From Adiantum capillus-veneris (taxonomy: Eukaryota > Streptophyta > Polypodiopsida > Polypodiales > Pteridaceae), in contig CM043942.1 in assembly GCA_014529385.2 (NCBI GenBank), positions 61,791,184-61,853,183 of the forward strand: 62,000 bases of DNA, in the 5' to 3' direction. Positions 45,690 to 56,740 of this stretch are shown here, piece after piece. A model generated the notes under the pieces. It ran no database searches. It saw nothing but the letters and a program-made list of their open reading frames with translations, and was not told where the DNA came from. Each line of letters opens with the position of its first letter. Within the stretch, counting starts at the first letter, position 1. The position numbers were made by a program, and so were the translations under genes.

Positions 45690-45960
45690 GTGCCAACCAA
45701 TGTCCCATTATGCTTGTCGCATTGGTGTGATAAGGTTTCAAGCACCACCGTCATTAAGCATGCAAATTTGCTATGGTGCTAGCTTTCAGTATCTGATTGT
45801 GTCAACCAAAGTGCCTTTATGCATCCCGCATTGGTGGGATACGGTAAATCAAGCGCCAAACGAGAGGGCTTCATTCCACACCTCCTCTTATCATGTGTTC
45901 TTTGCTCATACAATGTTCGAAAGCATGTCACATTGGTGTAGTAAGGTTTTGGGCACCAAA
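45690..45960. repeat. Degenerate ~100-113 bp repeats
   Basis: The phrase gcattggtgtgataaggtttcaagcacca near 45718 recurs as gcattggtgggatacggtaaatcaagcgcca (about 45831) and acattggtgtagtaaggttttgggcacca (about 45930). No gene is seen. Confidence 0.6.
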
Positions 45961-46799
45961 TGGGAGATGAGGGGGATGCACTCCTATCTTGATCCTCATT
46001 AGGAATCCTTTGCGCTGTCATCCTGTATGCTAATATGCATACCGCATAAACACGGTGTGTGCTTATGTGGTGTATTTCAAGCATAAAACAAGATAGCATC
46101 TAGAGATCATATTTAATTGTCTTTTTGTAACTGCATCATTACAATCACTCAATTTTATAACATTGACGTGTGTCTATCTCATGCAAAATAATTGAACAAC
46201 TTAATTATATATTACATTTTACGTACCAAGCTATATGTATCTAAAGGTTATTCAAGAAGATGTGGTGAGAATGCATCAAATTCTTTGGCTATGTGGTGTG
46301 AGCATGTTAGTCCAAAACTAGAGTTTTTAGTTGTCTCAAGTATCATCATGTGCCACTATGAAGGCTCATTCCACATGCGAGAGTTTGGGGCTTGAGATAT
46401 GATGTAGTCAGTGCTTTAAAAAGTCTACATTTGCTAGTGAAGGATATATCAAAGGGTAGGGAGCATTCATTGTTTCTTTGAGCACATGTCAAAGGAGAAA
46501 GCACAAGTGACAGGTACCCTAAATAGTCTTTCAATATCACTGCTCTCTTTGCTCAATACAATAGTAGCTTATTCTTTTTTTATATTAAAACGCCATTATG
46601 GAGAAGTGGGTTTTACCATGAGTATCAAGAAGAGCTTGTTGCACACCCTTAGTTGGATATCCTTTCTCAAAAGATGTTCCTTTGGGAGGGGAATCGTGGA
46701 ACTATGGCTTGGCAAGTAGTCATCAAAGAAACGTACACCACTAACAAAAATTGATGCTACAAAGGTGTCAGAGATTTATCTGTTAACACGTTTGCAGCA

Positions 46800-46802
<3 letters not shown>
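45961..46802. other. Non-coding region next to the CA microsatellite
   Basis: AT-rich; no domain on either strand. Nothing further recognised. Confidence 0.5.

Positions 46803-46887
<85 letters not shown>
46803..46887. repeat. (CA)n microsatellite
   Basis: About 42 CA units without interruption. It ends the protease-like frame on the minus strand as a Cys-Val repeat. Confidence 0.97.
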
Positions 46888-46889
<2 letters not shown>

Positions 46890-47309
46890 GTTTCGCTTGG
46901 TTTTTCTATTTGCTCGATAAAGTTTGCTCGGTGTATGGTAAGACTCGTGTCCCTGCACTGTGATAGGTAACATAATAGACCACAACGTGGTCACCTCATC
47001 ACCCGATGCTACTTTCAACCTGTGTGTCTCTGGGAATTTCCTCATTGGTCCAAGTTTCTGAAAGAGCTCAAAGCTGATGACACTCAATTTTGCCCCAGTG
47101 TCAAGCAATGCATAGATTTCAACTTGTTATGTGCTTGCATAAGCTTTTATGTAAGGACTACACCACGTATTTTCCAAGTTGTCAATGGTGCTTTCGTCCT
47201 GAGCCATAAAGTCTGTTATTGTCTTTGCTAATTCTTCGCTTTGTATATCCGCTTTGATTGTTCGGAATGTCGAAAGAGGATATTCTTCAGTCATCATTGG
47301 TGTGACCAT
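46890..47309 (-). pseudogene. Aspartic-protease-like segment in frame after integrase
   Basis: In the same minus frame as integrase, separated from it by a single TGA (47334) and broken by one TAA at 47127. It reads ENTWCSPYIKAYAS and then ALLDTGAKLSVISFELFQKL, a good retropepsin active site (LLDTGA), followed by RLKVASGDEVTTLWSIMLPI, which resembles the strand after the flap. The expected ILG-x-x-W/F motif is not seen before the (CA)n tract. A protease normally lies before RT, and this element already has one at 51847-52248. It may be a duplicated domain or a fragment of another element. Confidence 0.65.
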
Positions 47310-47333
47310 GTTTATTGTCCTTAGAAACTGCTT

Positions 47334-48836
47334 TCACTTAGCAATGCGTTCCTTGGCTTCTTGTTGTGCTTGGTCCTGAATTCGTTGCTGTTCCTGTCTA
47401 TAGGCTTTGCCGTAATGCAATTGAAACAACATTCCCGGAGTTAAAGGTAGATGATACTTTTTCAAATGACACCCACTAATCCAATTCGGCATTTCTTTTC
47501 CATATAGTGTCGACAGTTTTACTGCTCTGCTAGACGATATTTCTTGGATCAAATAAGGCCCCATTCCTCTTTTCTTTAGCTTCTTGGCATGTTGTTTAAG
47601 GGTGTATACTAAGACATAGTCGCCCATTTTAAAGTCCTTGTTTTTGACATGTTTGTCAAAAAACTCTTTCTGTTGTCTTTTTTTTGCATAAATGGTTGCT
47701 ACCGCATTGAGTCGTAACTCATCTAATTTTTCAAGGTCATCTAACCGTTCTGAAAGCTCATGCCCCGTCCAGTCCAATTGTTTGGCTACCCTTAGTGTGG
47801 GAATCAAAAATTCAATAGGCAATATTGCATTTAACCCATATACCATATTAATTGGTGTAGCATTGAGTGTTGTTTTGTATGCAACTCGATAAGCCTACAA
47901 TGCTGAATATAGCATTTGATCCCAGTCCGTTCTTGTTTCACTAACCAGTTTCGTAAGAACTGTGCACAATATTTTGTTGGTCTCTTCTGCTTGGCCATTG
48001 GCTTGTGGATGGTAGGGTGCAGATTTGCGATGAATTACCATAAACTCATTTAAGAGATGTTCGATAACTTCATTTACAGAGTGTGTCCCTCTATCACTCA
48101 CTAGCTCGATTGGAAGGCCATAACGTGTAAACACATATTCATATAAAAATTGTGCCGTGGTTCTAGCGTCTGCTTTCGTTGTGGCTTTTTCTTCCACCCA
48201 TTTGGTCATATAATCCGTGGCCATTATGATGTATTGTGCTTGTGAACGATAAGCTGGTGGAGTAATAGGACCAACAAAGTCCAATCCCCATTTAGCGAAT
48301 GCTCGAGCACTCATCATTGGTCTTAAAGACATTTCATCTCTCTTAACTGGTACCATAGTGCGTTGACATTCATCACACCTTTTCACAAATTTTGCTCCAT
48401 CTTGAATCATGGTCGGCCACCATATGCCTGCAACCATAATGATTTTTACAGTTCTCTCCGCCGTTGAAAAATGACCTCCTGCTATGCCTGCATGAGCTTG
48501 TTCCAATAATGGAAAGTAGTCATTTTCATGAGGAACTAACCTCAACTGGTCATCAATTCCTCTTTTATACAATTGGTCACTAATGAGGGTATACCTATTC
48601 GCTTCGATTGGTAAAGCCTTTTGTCTGGCTTTAGACAAATCTCCTGGCAACTCCTTATTAGTCAAATATTCCACAATAGCATGACTCCATGCGGGTGTTA
48701 TTGTCACTTGGTATAATGTGGCATAATCCATAGTGGTATTGGATGTGCAAAAGTTGCATTTCTTGATGTAATTAGCTACATCGCCTACCATTCCAGGCCA
48801 ATACGCTCCAAGTCTTCTTAATCGTTCATAGGTCAT
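47334..48836 (-). pseudogene. Giant gypsy integrase
   Basis: The zinc finger reads HAGIAGGHFS then CDECQR (HHCC). The catalytic core has WGLDFVGPITPP (first Asp), then LVSDRGTHSVNEVI (second Asp) and YHPQANGQAEETNKIL (Glu). The C-terminal part from 47846 has MGDYVLVYTLKQHAKK and the GPY/F-type motif RGMGPYLIQEISSS with LKKYHLPLTP. A TAG lies at 47895 within the frame. There is no chromodomain, placing it outside the chromoviruses. It would insert cDNA into chromosomes. Confidence 0.95.
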
Positions 48837-48891
48837 TTGATTTCCTCGATGGAATCTCCCTGTTTGTATATGGGCCTCCTCTAGATACGCG

Positions 48892-50613
48892 TCATACTGG
48901 GCCTATACACAACCTTAGAATCCCATCGTTTCCATGGTGGTACATTCTTCCCACAAGCATTGTGTAATTTTGTGCTTGTCTAATGTCTTCCATCGTGTGT
49001 CTGTCGTCAAGATTCATTCCATATGTCAACAACGGAATAATTTTCTCTGACCATTTCGGTACCATTTCTATATTAAACAGGTATGCATCTAGGAGATCAT
49101 CATCTACTCCAGTAGCCTTTTCGCCATGTAGTAATTGAGAAAGGTGGTCTGCTCTTTGATGAGTTTTTCCTTTCTTTACTACTACCGTAAAATCAAACTC
49201 CAGCAACATAATGAACCATCTTACAATTCATCCCGTGTTACAAGGTTTGTTTACTAAGTACAAGAGTGCTTGATGTTCCACAAAAAATGTGAATTTGTTC
49301 GCAAGCAAATAATGCCAAAATTTCTTTACCACATATATCATACCCAATCCTTCTCTTTTAGTGGTGGTATAATTCTTCTCTGCATTGTTGAGTTGTCTAC
49401 TAGCATAACTGATGGGAAAATCTATATTACCCTCCCTCGGTTGTGCTAATATACAGCCTATTGCAAATGCCGAAGCATCTACATGTACATGGAAGATCTT
49501 TGACCAATCTGGTGCTTTTCGAATTGGTGCAGATACCAGTGCATCTTTTAGTTTCTGGAATGACTCCTCACATTCGTTGGTCAAGGGTTTTGCTATTACA
49601 TCGTACATGTAGATAAAACGTCGGTAGTATTCACAATGTCCCATAAATGATTGTACATCTCGTACAATGTTTGGTCTTGGCAATTCTATGATCACCTTTA
49701 CCTTGTCTTCATCAGTGGTAATTCCATTAGCCGATACTATGTGGCCTAGGATCTTACCTTGCCGTACCATGAATACACATTTTTCTGGGTTGAGGCAAAT
49801 CCTATACGTTCTGCATTTTTCGAATACCTTTCTAAGATGATCTATATGGTCTTCTCTCAATAGAGAATAGACACAAAAGTCATCCATGTAAATATCCAAG
49901 AATATTCGCAAGAATTCTTTAAAAGCACGTGTCATTAATCTTTGAAATGTGGCTGGAGCATTGGTCAAGCCAAATGGCATTACCCTAAACGCATATATGC
50001 CCCATTCTGTTGCAAACGCTGTTTTGTATTGATCTTCTAGTGTGACCACCAATTGGTTATAACCAGAGAATCCGTCCATAAAGCTATAGGCTTGCTTGCC
50101 TGCTACTCGTTCCAGGACGTGTTCCGTGATAGGAAGAGGATAGTTGTCCCTTATTGTTGCTGCGTTTACCTTCTTGAGATTCACACACACTCGTAATTTT
50201 CAATTTTTCTTAGGTACCACCATGATTGGCGACACCCAGTCTGTGTGCTCTATCTCATAAATAAATTCAGCCTCCATAAGTTTGTCTATCTCTTCCTTGA
50301 TCCTTTTGGCGAATGTCTCATTGTACGTGTATGGACGTTGTTTGCTTAGCTTTGCATCAGACTTTAGAGGGATTGGATGTTCACAAATGTTAGAATCCAC
50401 CCCCTTCAGATCTTTGTACGACCAGGAAAATACATCACGAAATTCTTTAAGCGTTTTGATCAGTAAGTCCTCTTCTTCCCGGCTTAGATCTGTGGCAATG
50501 TAAGCAGGTCTAGGACTTTTTCTCGGCTCTGCTAGGTCTATTTTCTTGGTGTTCTCTGGCCCATCATAGGACTCGTTGGATTTAGGCTCTCTCATCGGTT
50601 GCTGAACCACCAA
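48892..50613 (-). pseudogene. Giant gypsy reverse transcriptase and RNase H
   Basis: One minus frame from 50613 to 48892 with stops at 50200 and 49228. RT motifs: HTDWVSPIMVVPKKN, LRVCVNLKKVNAATIRDNYP, SFMDGFSGYNQL, MPFGLTNAPATFQRLMT and the catalytic YMDDFCVYS. The thumb and connection include CLNPEKCVFMVRQGKILGH. RNase H: FHVHVDASAFAIGCILAQP, TTTKREGLGMIYVVKKFWHY, HQALLYLVNKPCNTG, KGKTHQRADHLSQLL. This is a non-chromovirus Ty3/gypsy RT, and the wording is of the type I recall from seedless plants and conifers, which is an inference. It is among the best-preserved coding parts of the window. Confidence 0.95.
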
Positions 50614-50938
50614 TTTTCTTTCCTGAATAGTGTACTTACAATAGTGAGGAGGTACATCTATCTTTTTGCTCCCATCACTAGAGTTCGATCCATCGCTACT
50701 TTCATTTCAGTTGTCCATACATTTTTCAGCTTTTGTTTCAAATCATTGTATCTATTTTTCCGCTCAACTTTCGTTATAATTGGATCTCGAAAGACATCCA
50801 ATTTTTCTGTTGCAACTCTTTTTTTTGCCTTGCTGGTTTTCTTAAGTTTCAACAGTCTTGCCTTAAAATCTGGGTCTTTAGCAACCTTGAAAAATCTTCA
50901 TGACACCTTATCCTTAGCACAATCAACAGCATGAATGT
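50614..50938 (-). pseudogene. Linker between protease and RT
   Basis: Basic, helical minus-strand frame at 50658-50852 (KLKKTSKAKKRVATEK, RKNRYNDLKQKLKN). No catalytic motif. Part of the pol polyprotein, in a shifted frame. Confidence 0.5.
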
Positions 50939-52248
50939 TCATAAGGAAATGTGTCTTACTCTTGAACTCAAGCATAGGTCTAAGCCTAGTTGGTAGACTG
51001 TTATGGTGTCGCCTACTCTTGTATCTTTTTTGCGTTTCACACTTTGGTTCGGGAAGTTGTAGAAGATATCATTGTCTTGATCCTGATGGTCGTCTTCCTC
51101 CGTATTTTCCGACTTCTCGTCATTCGCATTATCTTCGTTTTCACATTGATTAGAAGAATCATAAAATTCTTCTCCATCCTGCTCGATTTCTTTAGTGGGT
51201 ATGTCCACATAGACCACTATCTTAATCTCAAGTTTCGTTTCTGTTTGATTGATCCTCGTATTCTCAGTGTCTCCTTCATTATCACCTTTCTCCACAATTT
51301 TGCTCAACATGTAGTATGGTACGATATAGTAGCCATTCTCGTCACAAAATTTGGTGGAAGTGACTTCATTGACGCATACATCCAATGTAGCCAAAATTTG
51401 AGACCATTCTAGGGGTTCGAGCTTCTCTTCAGGAAAGGGTTCTCGTATATAGGCATCGTCTTCCAAGACCCTCTCTAGTGTCCTTTCATTGTGGTCGAAT
51501 TCACTACATTGAGATGCTCCACACATCCATATCTCCTTTTTCTTACAGAACCACGTCGGGACTTCTGATCCACTAATGGTGGCTGAGTCGAATTCTTCCA
51601 CATGTGTTCTCGTGACATCATGGTAGCTATGATTCCTCATATTTACATGTGTAGTGGTTTCAGCATGTCTTAGATACAAATAATCATACCCCCAGTCCTG
51701 CACCATCTTGAGTTGCCTCATGAATGGCCTACCAAGGATAATTTCATAATTGTTCTTCTTGCCGAAATCTACTATGGCAAATGTATGTTCGTACTCTATG
51801 CCACATGAAGATACCACAATTGCCTCAAGCAATCCTATAGGCCTTTCTATGTGCCCACCGCTAGTTGAAATTTCATTCTAGTTGTTCGTATTGCCGGTTT
51901 TCCCCATTTTTCCCATAGCAATTTGGTCGCAATGGAAATGCCAGCTCCGCTATCAAGTATGGCCTTAGTCTCTATGCCGTTATACGCGACTGGTAGAGTA
52001 GTGTTGCCGTCTTCACCCTCACAATATTCTCCGACCTTGTTGAGCGGCACTGGTCTAATGTTGACTCTCTTCGGTTCTGTGTCATTAAGCTCAGTTTCGA
52101 AGAACTTAAGAGGCTTCCTTATACCAAATTTTTCAAGACATTTGCCCACTTCCGTCCACATGCTTGGCCTAATTTTTAACAATTCTGCCAATGTGATTGT
52201 ACACTTGACCGGAGTGGTCAACAAGTCTGTCAAGATTTTAGTGTCCAA
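50939..52248 (-). pseudogene. Giant gypsy aspartic protease and acidic extension
   Basis: The active site is ETKAILDSGAGISIATKLL (52000-51940). The frame shifts near 51840 and the domain closes with YEIILGRPFMRQLKMVQDWG. After the protease comes an unusually long, very acidic stretch to 50939 (NEDNANDEKSENTEEDDHQD). Such acidic linkers between protease and RT occur in some large plant gypsy elements; their role is unknown. At least one frameshift is present. Confidence 0.88.
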
Positions 52249-52290
52249 TTGATTTGACCCTCCTATGCTTTGAGAAGGTACCCTTCGAAT

Positions 52291-53222
52291 TTATGACCTT
52301 GCCTCGTAGTCTCCCATGTATGGTGGCAAAGTTCTGAGTGATGCTGGTCTGCTATCTTCGGATGCAACTGAACCATTATCCCCTTGAAATGATTTAGCGT
52401 CTAAATCCCATGGAGGCTTATTCAAGTTCAACTCCGAGAAAGGCGCTGACTCAACAGTTTTTTTCTCATATTTTTCTTGAGCTTTTCTCACCGTTTCCCA
52501 TAGCTCTTCATGCCAATTTTCTTCCACAATAGGTGTATATGGTGGAAAATCTTTCAGTGATTCATCGGTGCTATTAGACACAATTCTTGCATCCTCTACA
52601 TAAGGCAAGGATTTAACGTTTTCTATCTTGAGTCAGGTACCCTTTGTTCAGTTTTGATAGGTGTTTCATTGTTTGGTGGTTTGATTATTCTATCTCTCAC
52701 TTCCATAGGTGGAGGCTCTAGTAAAGCTTGTGCAGTTTCAATCAACTGCTTGCACATCTCTAGTCTCTGTTTTTCTATCTCTGGATATGGATATGTCATC
52801 CACCTTTGCTCTAGAGTCTGTCTGTTCTTCAATCTTGCTGCATATGCTTGTAAGATTGCATCTAAGGGTTCATTGACCTTATCTACCAATACAGATCCTC
52901 CTGAGCTTGCACTCCTTGGTCCCTCCTTTGATTTTAGAGAGTCAGACTCTCTTTGCTGTTTAAGTTGCTCTCGAGCCATTGTTAGCTCGGCTTCTACAAC
53001 TTTCTGTTTTTGCTCATGTATAACTTTCTTTCGCTCTTCGTTCTTTCCAAGGATTATCACGATTGACGCTAGACTTGTCAGTCTTGATTTCTCTTGATTT
53101 TCATAGTTACTCTTGGGTTGATTGTCATTTTTCCTTGTTTGGGCTCTCATCAAGACCTTAACAGGAATCGGAGTTTCATTTTCTGACCCTCCACTAGAAG
53201 GCAGTGCTCCTAGCATATTCAA
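52291..53222 (-). pseudogene. Gag-pol spacer with coiled coil
   Basis: Two frames: 53222-52623 with a Lys/Glu-rich coiled coil (NEERKKVIHEQKQKVVEAEL) and RWMTYPYPEIEKQRLEMCKQ, then 52608-52291 after a shift (LNLNKPPWDLDAKSF). The first is in the same frame as the zinc-knuckle part, separated by a single TAA at 53232. No enzyme domain. It may be a p-like or linker region between nucleocapsid and protease. Confidence 0.6.
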
Positions 53223-53231
53223 AGTAGTTTT

Positions 53232-53942
53232 TTATCCTTTGCTTAGGTTCTTAGGGCAATCAGGGATCAAGTGAGTAATTCCACACTCGGTGCAATATGC
53301 GTTGACCCTAATGATTTCATCATGAGGATAGTCCCTCAGCCAATGGTCTCCACCACACTTGTAGCATGGTCCCTTAGGCTGTTGAGGTGCTCCTTGAGCT
53401 CCTCTTTGTTGGTGTGCAAGCCTCTGCCTGCTCATGCCTCCGTTGGCTATGAACAACAGTGTTCGTTCATCCAAGCTATATCTTCCTTCTCCCGCTGTCT
53501 GTGTAGCAGTTGGTGGTCCTGTATTTCCTATCATGCTCCATGGTTCTGGTGTGGAGGGTTCTTGCGGTGGATAATAGACAGGATTTACAACATATCCATT
53601 GGGATCTTCATAGTATGCATGCATAGGCACCAAAGCCTTCTCTTCTGATTCAGTTACTGTTGGTGTGTATCTTATGCCGACTGGTCGTAATCCTGGTAGG
53701 GGTGGTTGTTGTCCCAACACTGGTTGTGGTTTTTCTACACCTACAGGTCCTGGTAGGTTGCCTGTTTGATATCTAGGCATCAGTGGAACTTGAGGAGATG
53801 TTTCCTGAGCTTGCGGATCCCTCACGTATCCCTTGTTATAATAACATTCCTCCGTCCCATGGTTTGTCCATGTTTGTTCAATCGCACACCATTTTGGCTG
53901 TTTAGCTTGGGGTTTGGCATACAAGTTAATCTTTTTTAGCAC
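53232..53942 (-). pseudogene. Giant gypsy nucleocapsid with two zinc knuckles
   Basis: A Pro- and Gln-rich chain (EKPQPVLGQQPPLPGLRP, QEPSTPEPWS) ends in two short zinc knuckles: CYKCGGDHWLRDY, where the last Cys is Tyr, and CTECGITHLIPDC, intact. Both have Cys-x2-Cys-x3-His-x4-Cys spacing, one residue shorter than the usual CCHC. It would package genomic RNA. It ends at TAA 53232; the next segment continues in the same frame. Confidence 0.85.
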
Positions 53943-54059
53943 TTCCTCTACAAGCTGCTCTTGGCTTACAGCTACTTCTCCTTTCGGTGTTGTCTTAGTA
54001 GACTTGCTTCCGCTTTGTTGCGAGGAGGAATCATCGTTGAGATCCTTGAACTCACCCTA

Positions 54060-54601
54060 TTTGTAGACCGCACAATTGTCCACAAGGTATAGAGCCTCCT
54101 TGGTTAACTCATTCAACGTCGTGCTCCTCTTCATATGTAAGTCCTTCTGGAGATCTGCATTCCTTAGTCCTTGGATAAATATAAGCATAAGTCTGGACCG
54201 AGTTGGCAGTTCTTCCACGGGGCAGAACTTAACATATCTTTTTAGTTGTAGGGCTGCCTTTCACACAGATTCTCCATCTTTCTGTTTGAATTATGGATTT
54301 GTGAGACTGTATTATGAGCTATTCCCCTTTGTGAGAATTCCTCGATAAACTCGTCAAACACTTCCTCCATAGACTCAAAGTCTCTTCGCTCCACAGAGTC
54401 AAACCAAGTAGCAGCATCATCCTCTAAGGTTAATCCAAACCCTGCAAATTGGGTAGGGAACTCTAACACCTCTTCAAATCTAATTACACGCACAAAGGCT
54501 GCTACATGATCTCTCCGATCCCTGTTTCTCGTGTATTTCTTGTTTACCCATTTTTGCACTTGAGAAGGTCTAATTCTACGATGGTCTACAAATCTTATCA
54601 T
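54060..54601 (-). pseudogene. Giant gypsy gag capsid region
   Basis: Minus-strand frame with the Retrotrans_gag-type pattern: KKYTRNRDRRDHVAAFVRV, LTLEDDAATWFDSVERRDFE and FDEFIEEFSQRGIAHNT. After a shift at 54242 it continues with LPTRSRLMLIFIQGLRNADL and LNELTKEALYLVDNC, as expected for the second half of the capsid domain. A TAG stands at about 54058. It joins gag upstream by a one-base shift at about 54610. Confidence 0.85.
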
Positions 54602-54615
54602 TGGAACTCCACGTT

Positions 54616-55848
54616 CTAGTCGATATACCTCTCTGGTCTTCTGTAGTGGCCAGGTTCCTCTCCCAGTGGTTCTCCTAAGCCATAATTTCTAACAGTTCTT
54701 GCAAGAGATGGTTCATCTCTCCGAACTCGTTCTAGGGGTGGTCTTCTAGGCTCTGTTGACCCCTGAGTCTTTGGCTTACTCTCTCCTTGATACTGTGAAT
54801 AGAGTGGTGGTCCTTGTAAATCCCTTAGTCCTCGTGCGGTTTGATAATCCTCTCGGGTTTGGTCTTGTTCTATTGTAGCACTCTGTCGAAGCCATTCCTG
54901 CAATGATGGCTGAGTAGCTGGTCGGTCCTGGTAGTTGAACGACGATTGTCGGGTAGAATGTGAGGTCGCGTCATACTCTTCTGAAAAGGGATTTGTCGAC
55001 TTGCTAGGGGTGTAGGTGGCTCTTGGTACTTCGTCGGGGTCATATGTTGATGCTCCTGGAACTGTTGCCTTTTCTACCTCCTCTGGGAGAATACGTTTGT
55101 ATTCTCGCCCGTACCTGTCAACAAAAACAATATCCTTCCCCATAGCAGTTTCATAAGAGAATAAGTAAAGAACCTTGTCTTTGCTTAATTCGTTTGGGTA
55201 GGGTTCCTTGCATTGAAAGTAAGAGACTATTTCCTCGCTTTCATGCTTGTAAATCCCCACATTCTCATTACCGGTTGAGACCCTAGTTGTTTTCTTATCA
55301 TACATAAAAAGCGCTCCAGGTTGATCAATGTTAGGAGGCGGTTCTTAGGTTTCTGAAACCATTTTCCCTTTTGCCACGTTATCTCCATATCTGTTGTAAT
55401 CTTCAGGGTTACTAACTATCAGATAATGGTTCCCCTTTTTGTCTCGGAATCTGTCTCCATCATCATAGACTCGAATTATCTCCAGTCTCTGAGCGGGTCT
55501 TTCTTCAATACAAATACACTTGCGTCCTTGATAGTCGGAATAAACTAAGGCTCCCCTCAAGTTTGTTCCTCCTAAGAAGATTATAGTGAAATTGGTTTCG
55601 TTTAAAGGATTTAGGGAGGTGCTTCCCCCTGGCATTGGTCCTTCACCGTAGAAACCTCCCGGCTGTTGACTCCCCATCATGAAGAAGGACTTTTCCGACG
55701 AAGTGTCAGTATCACTACCCTCTTCAATGATCGGTGCTAATGGGTCTAGTCTTGTCTGAGTTACACTCTCTTCAGTGGACGTGGTGCTTACTTGACTTTT
55801 GACACTTTTAGCTCCTGACTTAACAAAGGCTCCTGACCTTAAATACAT
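54616..55848 (-). pseudogene. Giant gypsy gag N-terminal part
   Basis: Begins MYLRSGAFVKSGAKSVKS at 55848 and stays in one frame to 54616 with a single TAA at 55345. It contains two beta-rich, charged segments (GRKCICIEERPAQRLEIIRV, DIVFVDRYGREYKRILPEE) and a disordered Ser/Thr/Gln-rich tail rich in Arg. The twin segments look like an internal repeat of a small domain, but I cannot name it. It is much longer than the N-terminus of ordinary gypsy gags. Confidence 0.65.
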
Positions 55849-56129
55849 AAGAATGAAAGCTGGGTGGCAAACTTAAAGCTTACCTGGACTCCTTCTTCCT
55901 GTGCGGCTCTGTGATGATCTCCTTCTGGGATCTACACAAGTATGGTTAGTCTGTTCACAAGGGTTTTCCTTGAACCACGAAAAATCTTTCAAGTATGTAC
56001 AACAACCACTTAGTCAATCTTCTGGTGGTCCAATTTCAAATATGAAATGATGGCTGGGATCTATGTGAAGAGTATGTCCTAGGAGTATAGTCACAACTTG
56101 CAAAAATTGTCTGAATCACCACTTTCCGA

Positions 56130-56145
56130 GTCTATCGCGATAGAC
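56130..56145. repeat. 16-bp palindrome, leader copy 1 (exact)
   Basis: GTCTATCGCGATAGAC, identical to the copies at 37.2-38.0 kb. Confidence 0.95.
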
Positions 56146-56427
56146 TGACAAATTGCTCAGCATAAGTCAATTTAAAATTGTGACTTCACCTTTGAGTTCC
56201 TCTTACTCTCCATAGTCTATCCTTTAAGTTTTATGAAGTTTGGACACTTGGTTTGGGTTTTGGTCCAATTTTAGTATTTTGGTCAAAGCTCGATTCTCTA
56301 TCTGGGCCTTAGATTCACTTTTAGTGATCTAAATACCTTGAAATTTGGTGTGTATGCTATATAGGCTTTGCTAAAGCTCTCCCTAGGGGGAATTTGAAAA
56401 ATAAGGTCCCCAACAGCAGCTTCCCTA

Positions 56428-56443
56428 GTCTATCGCGTTAGAC
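56428..56443. repeat. 16-bp palindrome, leader copy 2 (one mismatch)
   Basis: GTCTATCGCGTTAGAC, 298 bp after the previous copy; one transversion breaks the symmetry. Confidence 0.9.
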
Positions 56444-56724
56444 TCAGCAAGTTCTCCACTGTTGGCATTTTTCACAAGTTATCTCCACAGCTGGTTCACC
56501 CACTCCCTGTGTAGTGCATTGACAAGTTTTTGCACTATTTGGACATTTGGTGAAAGTCTTCTTGCCCCTATCTCTGAATTCAGACTCTAATTCACCAGTT
56601 TTGAAGTTTTGTGGTCAAGATGGTGTTCAAATTCACTCAATTTTTGTGAGCACCCTTGTATTGATGTGTTAAACCTGTGGTATAAAGGGTTTTTCCAGTT
56701 GTTAGTCAATCTCCAAATTCACCA

Positions 56725-56740
56725 GTCTATTGCGATAGAC
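56725..56740. repeat. 16-bp palindrome, leader copy 3 (one mismatch)
   Basis: GTCTATTGCGATAGAC, 297 bp after copy 2; the change C to T is at a CpG. Confidence 0.9.
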
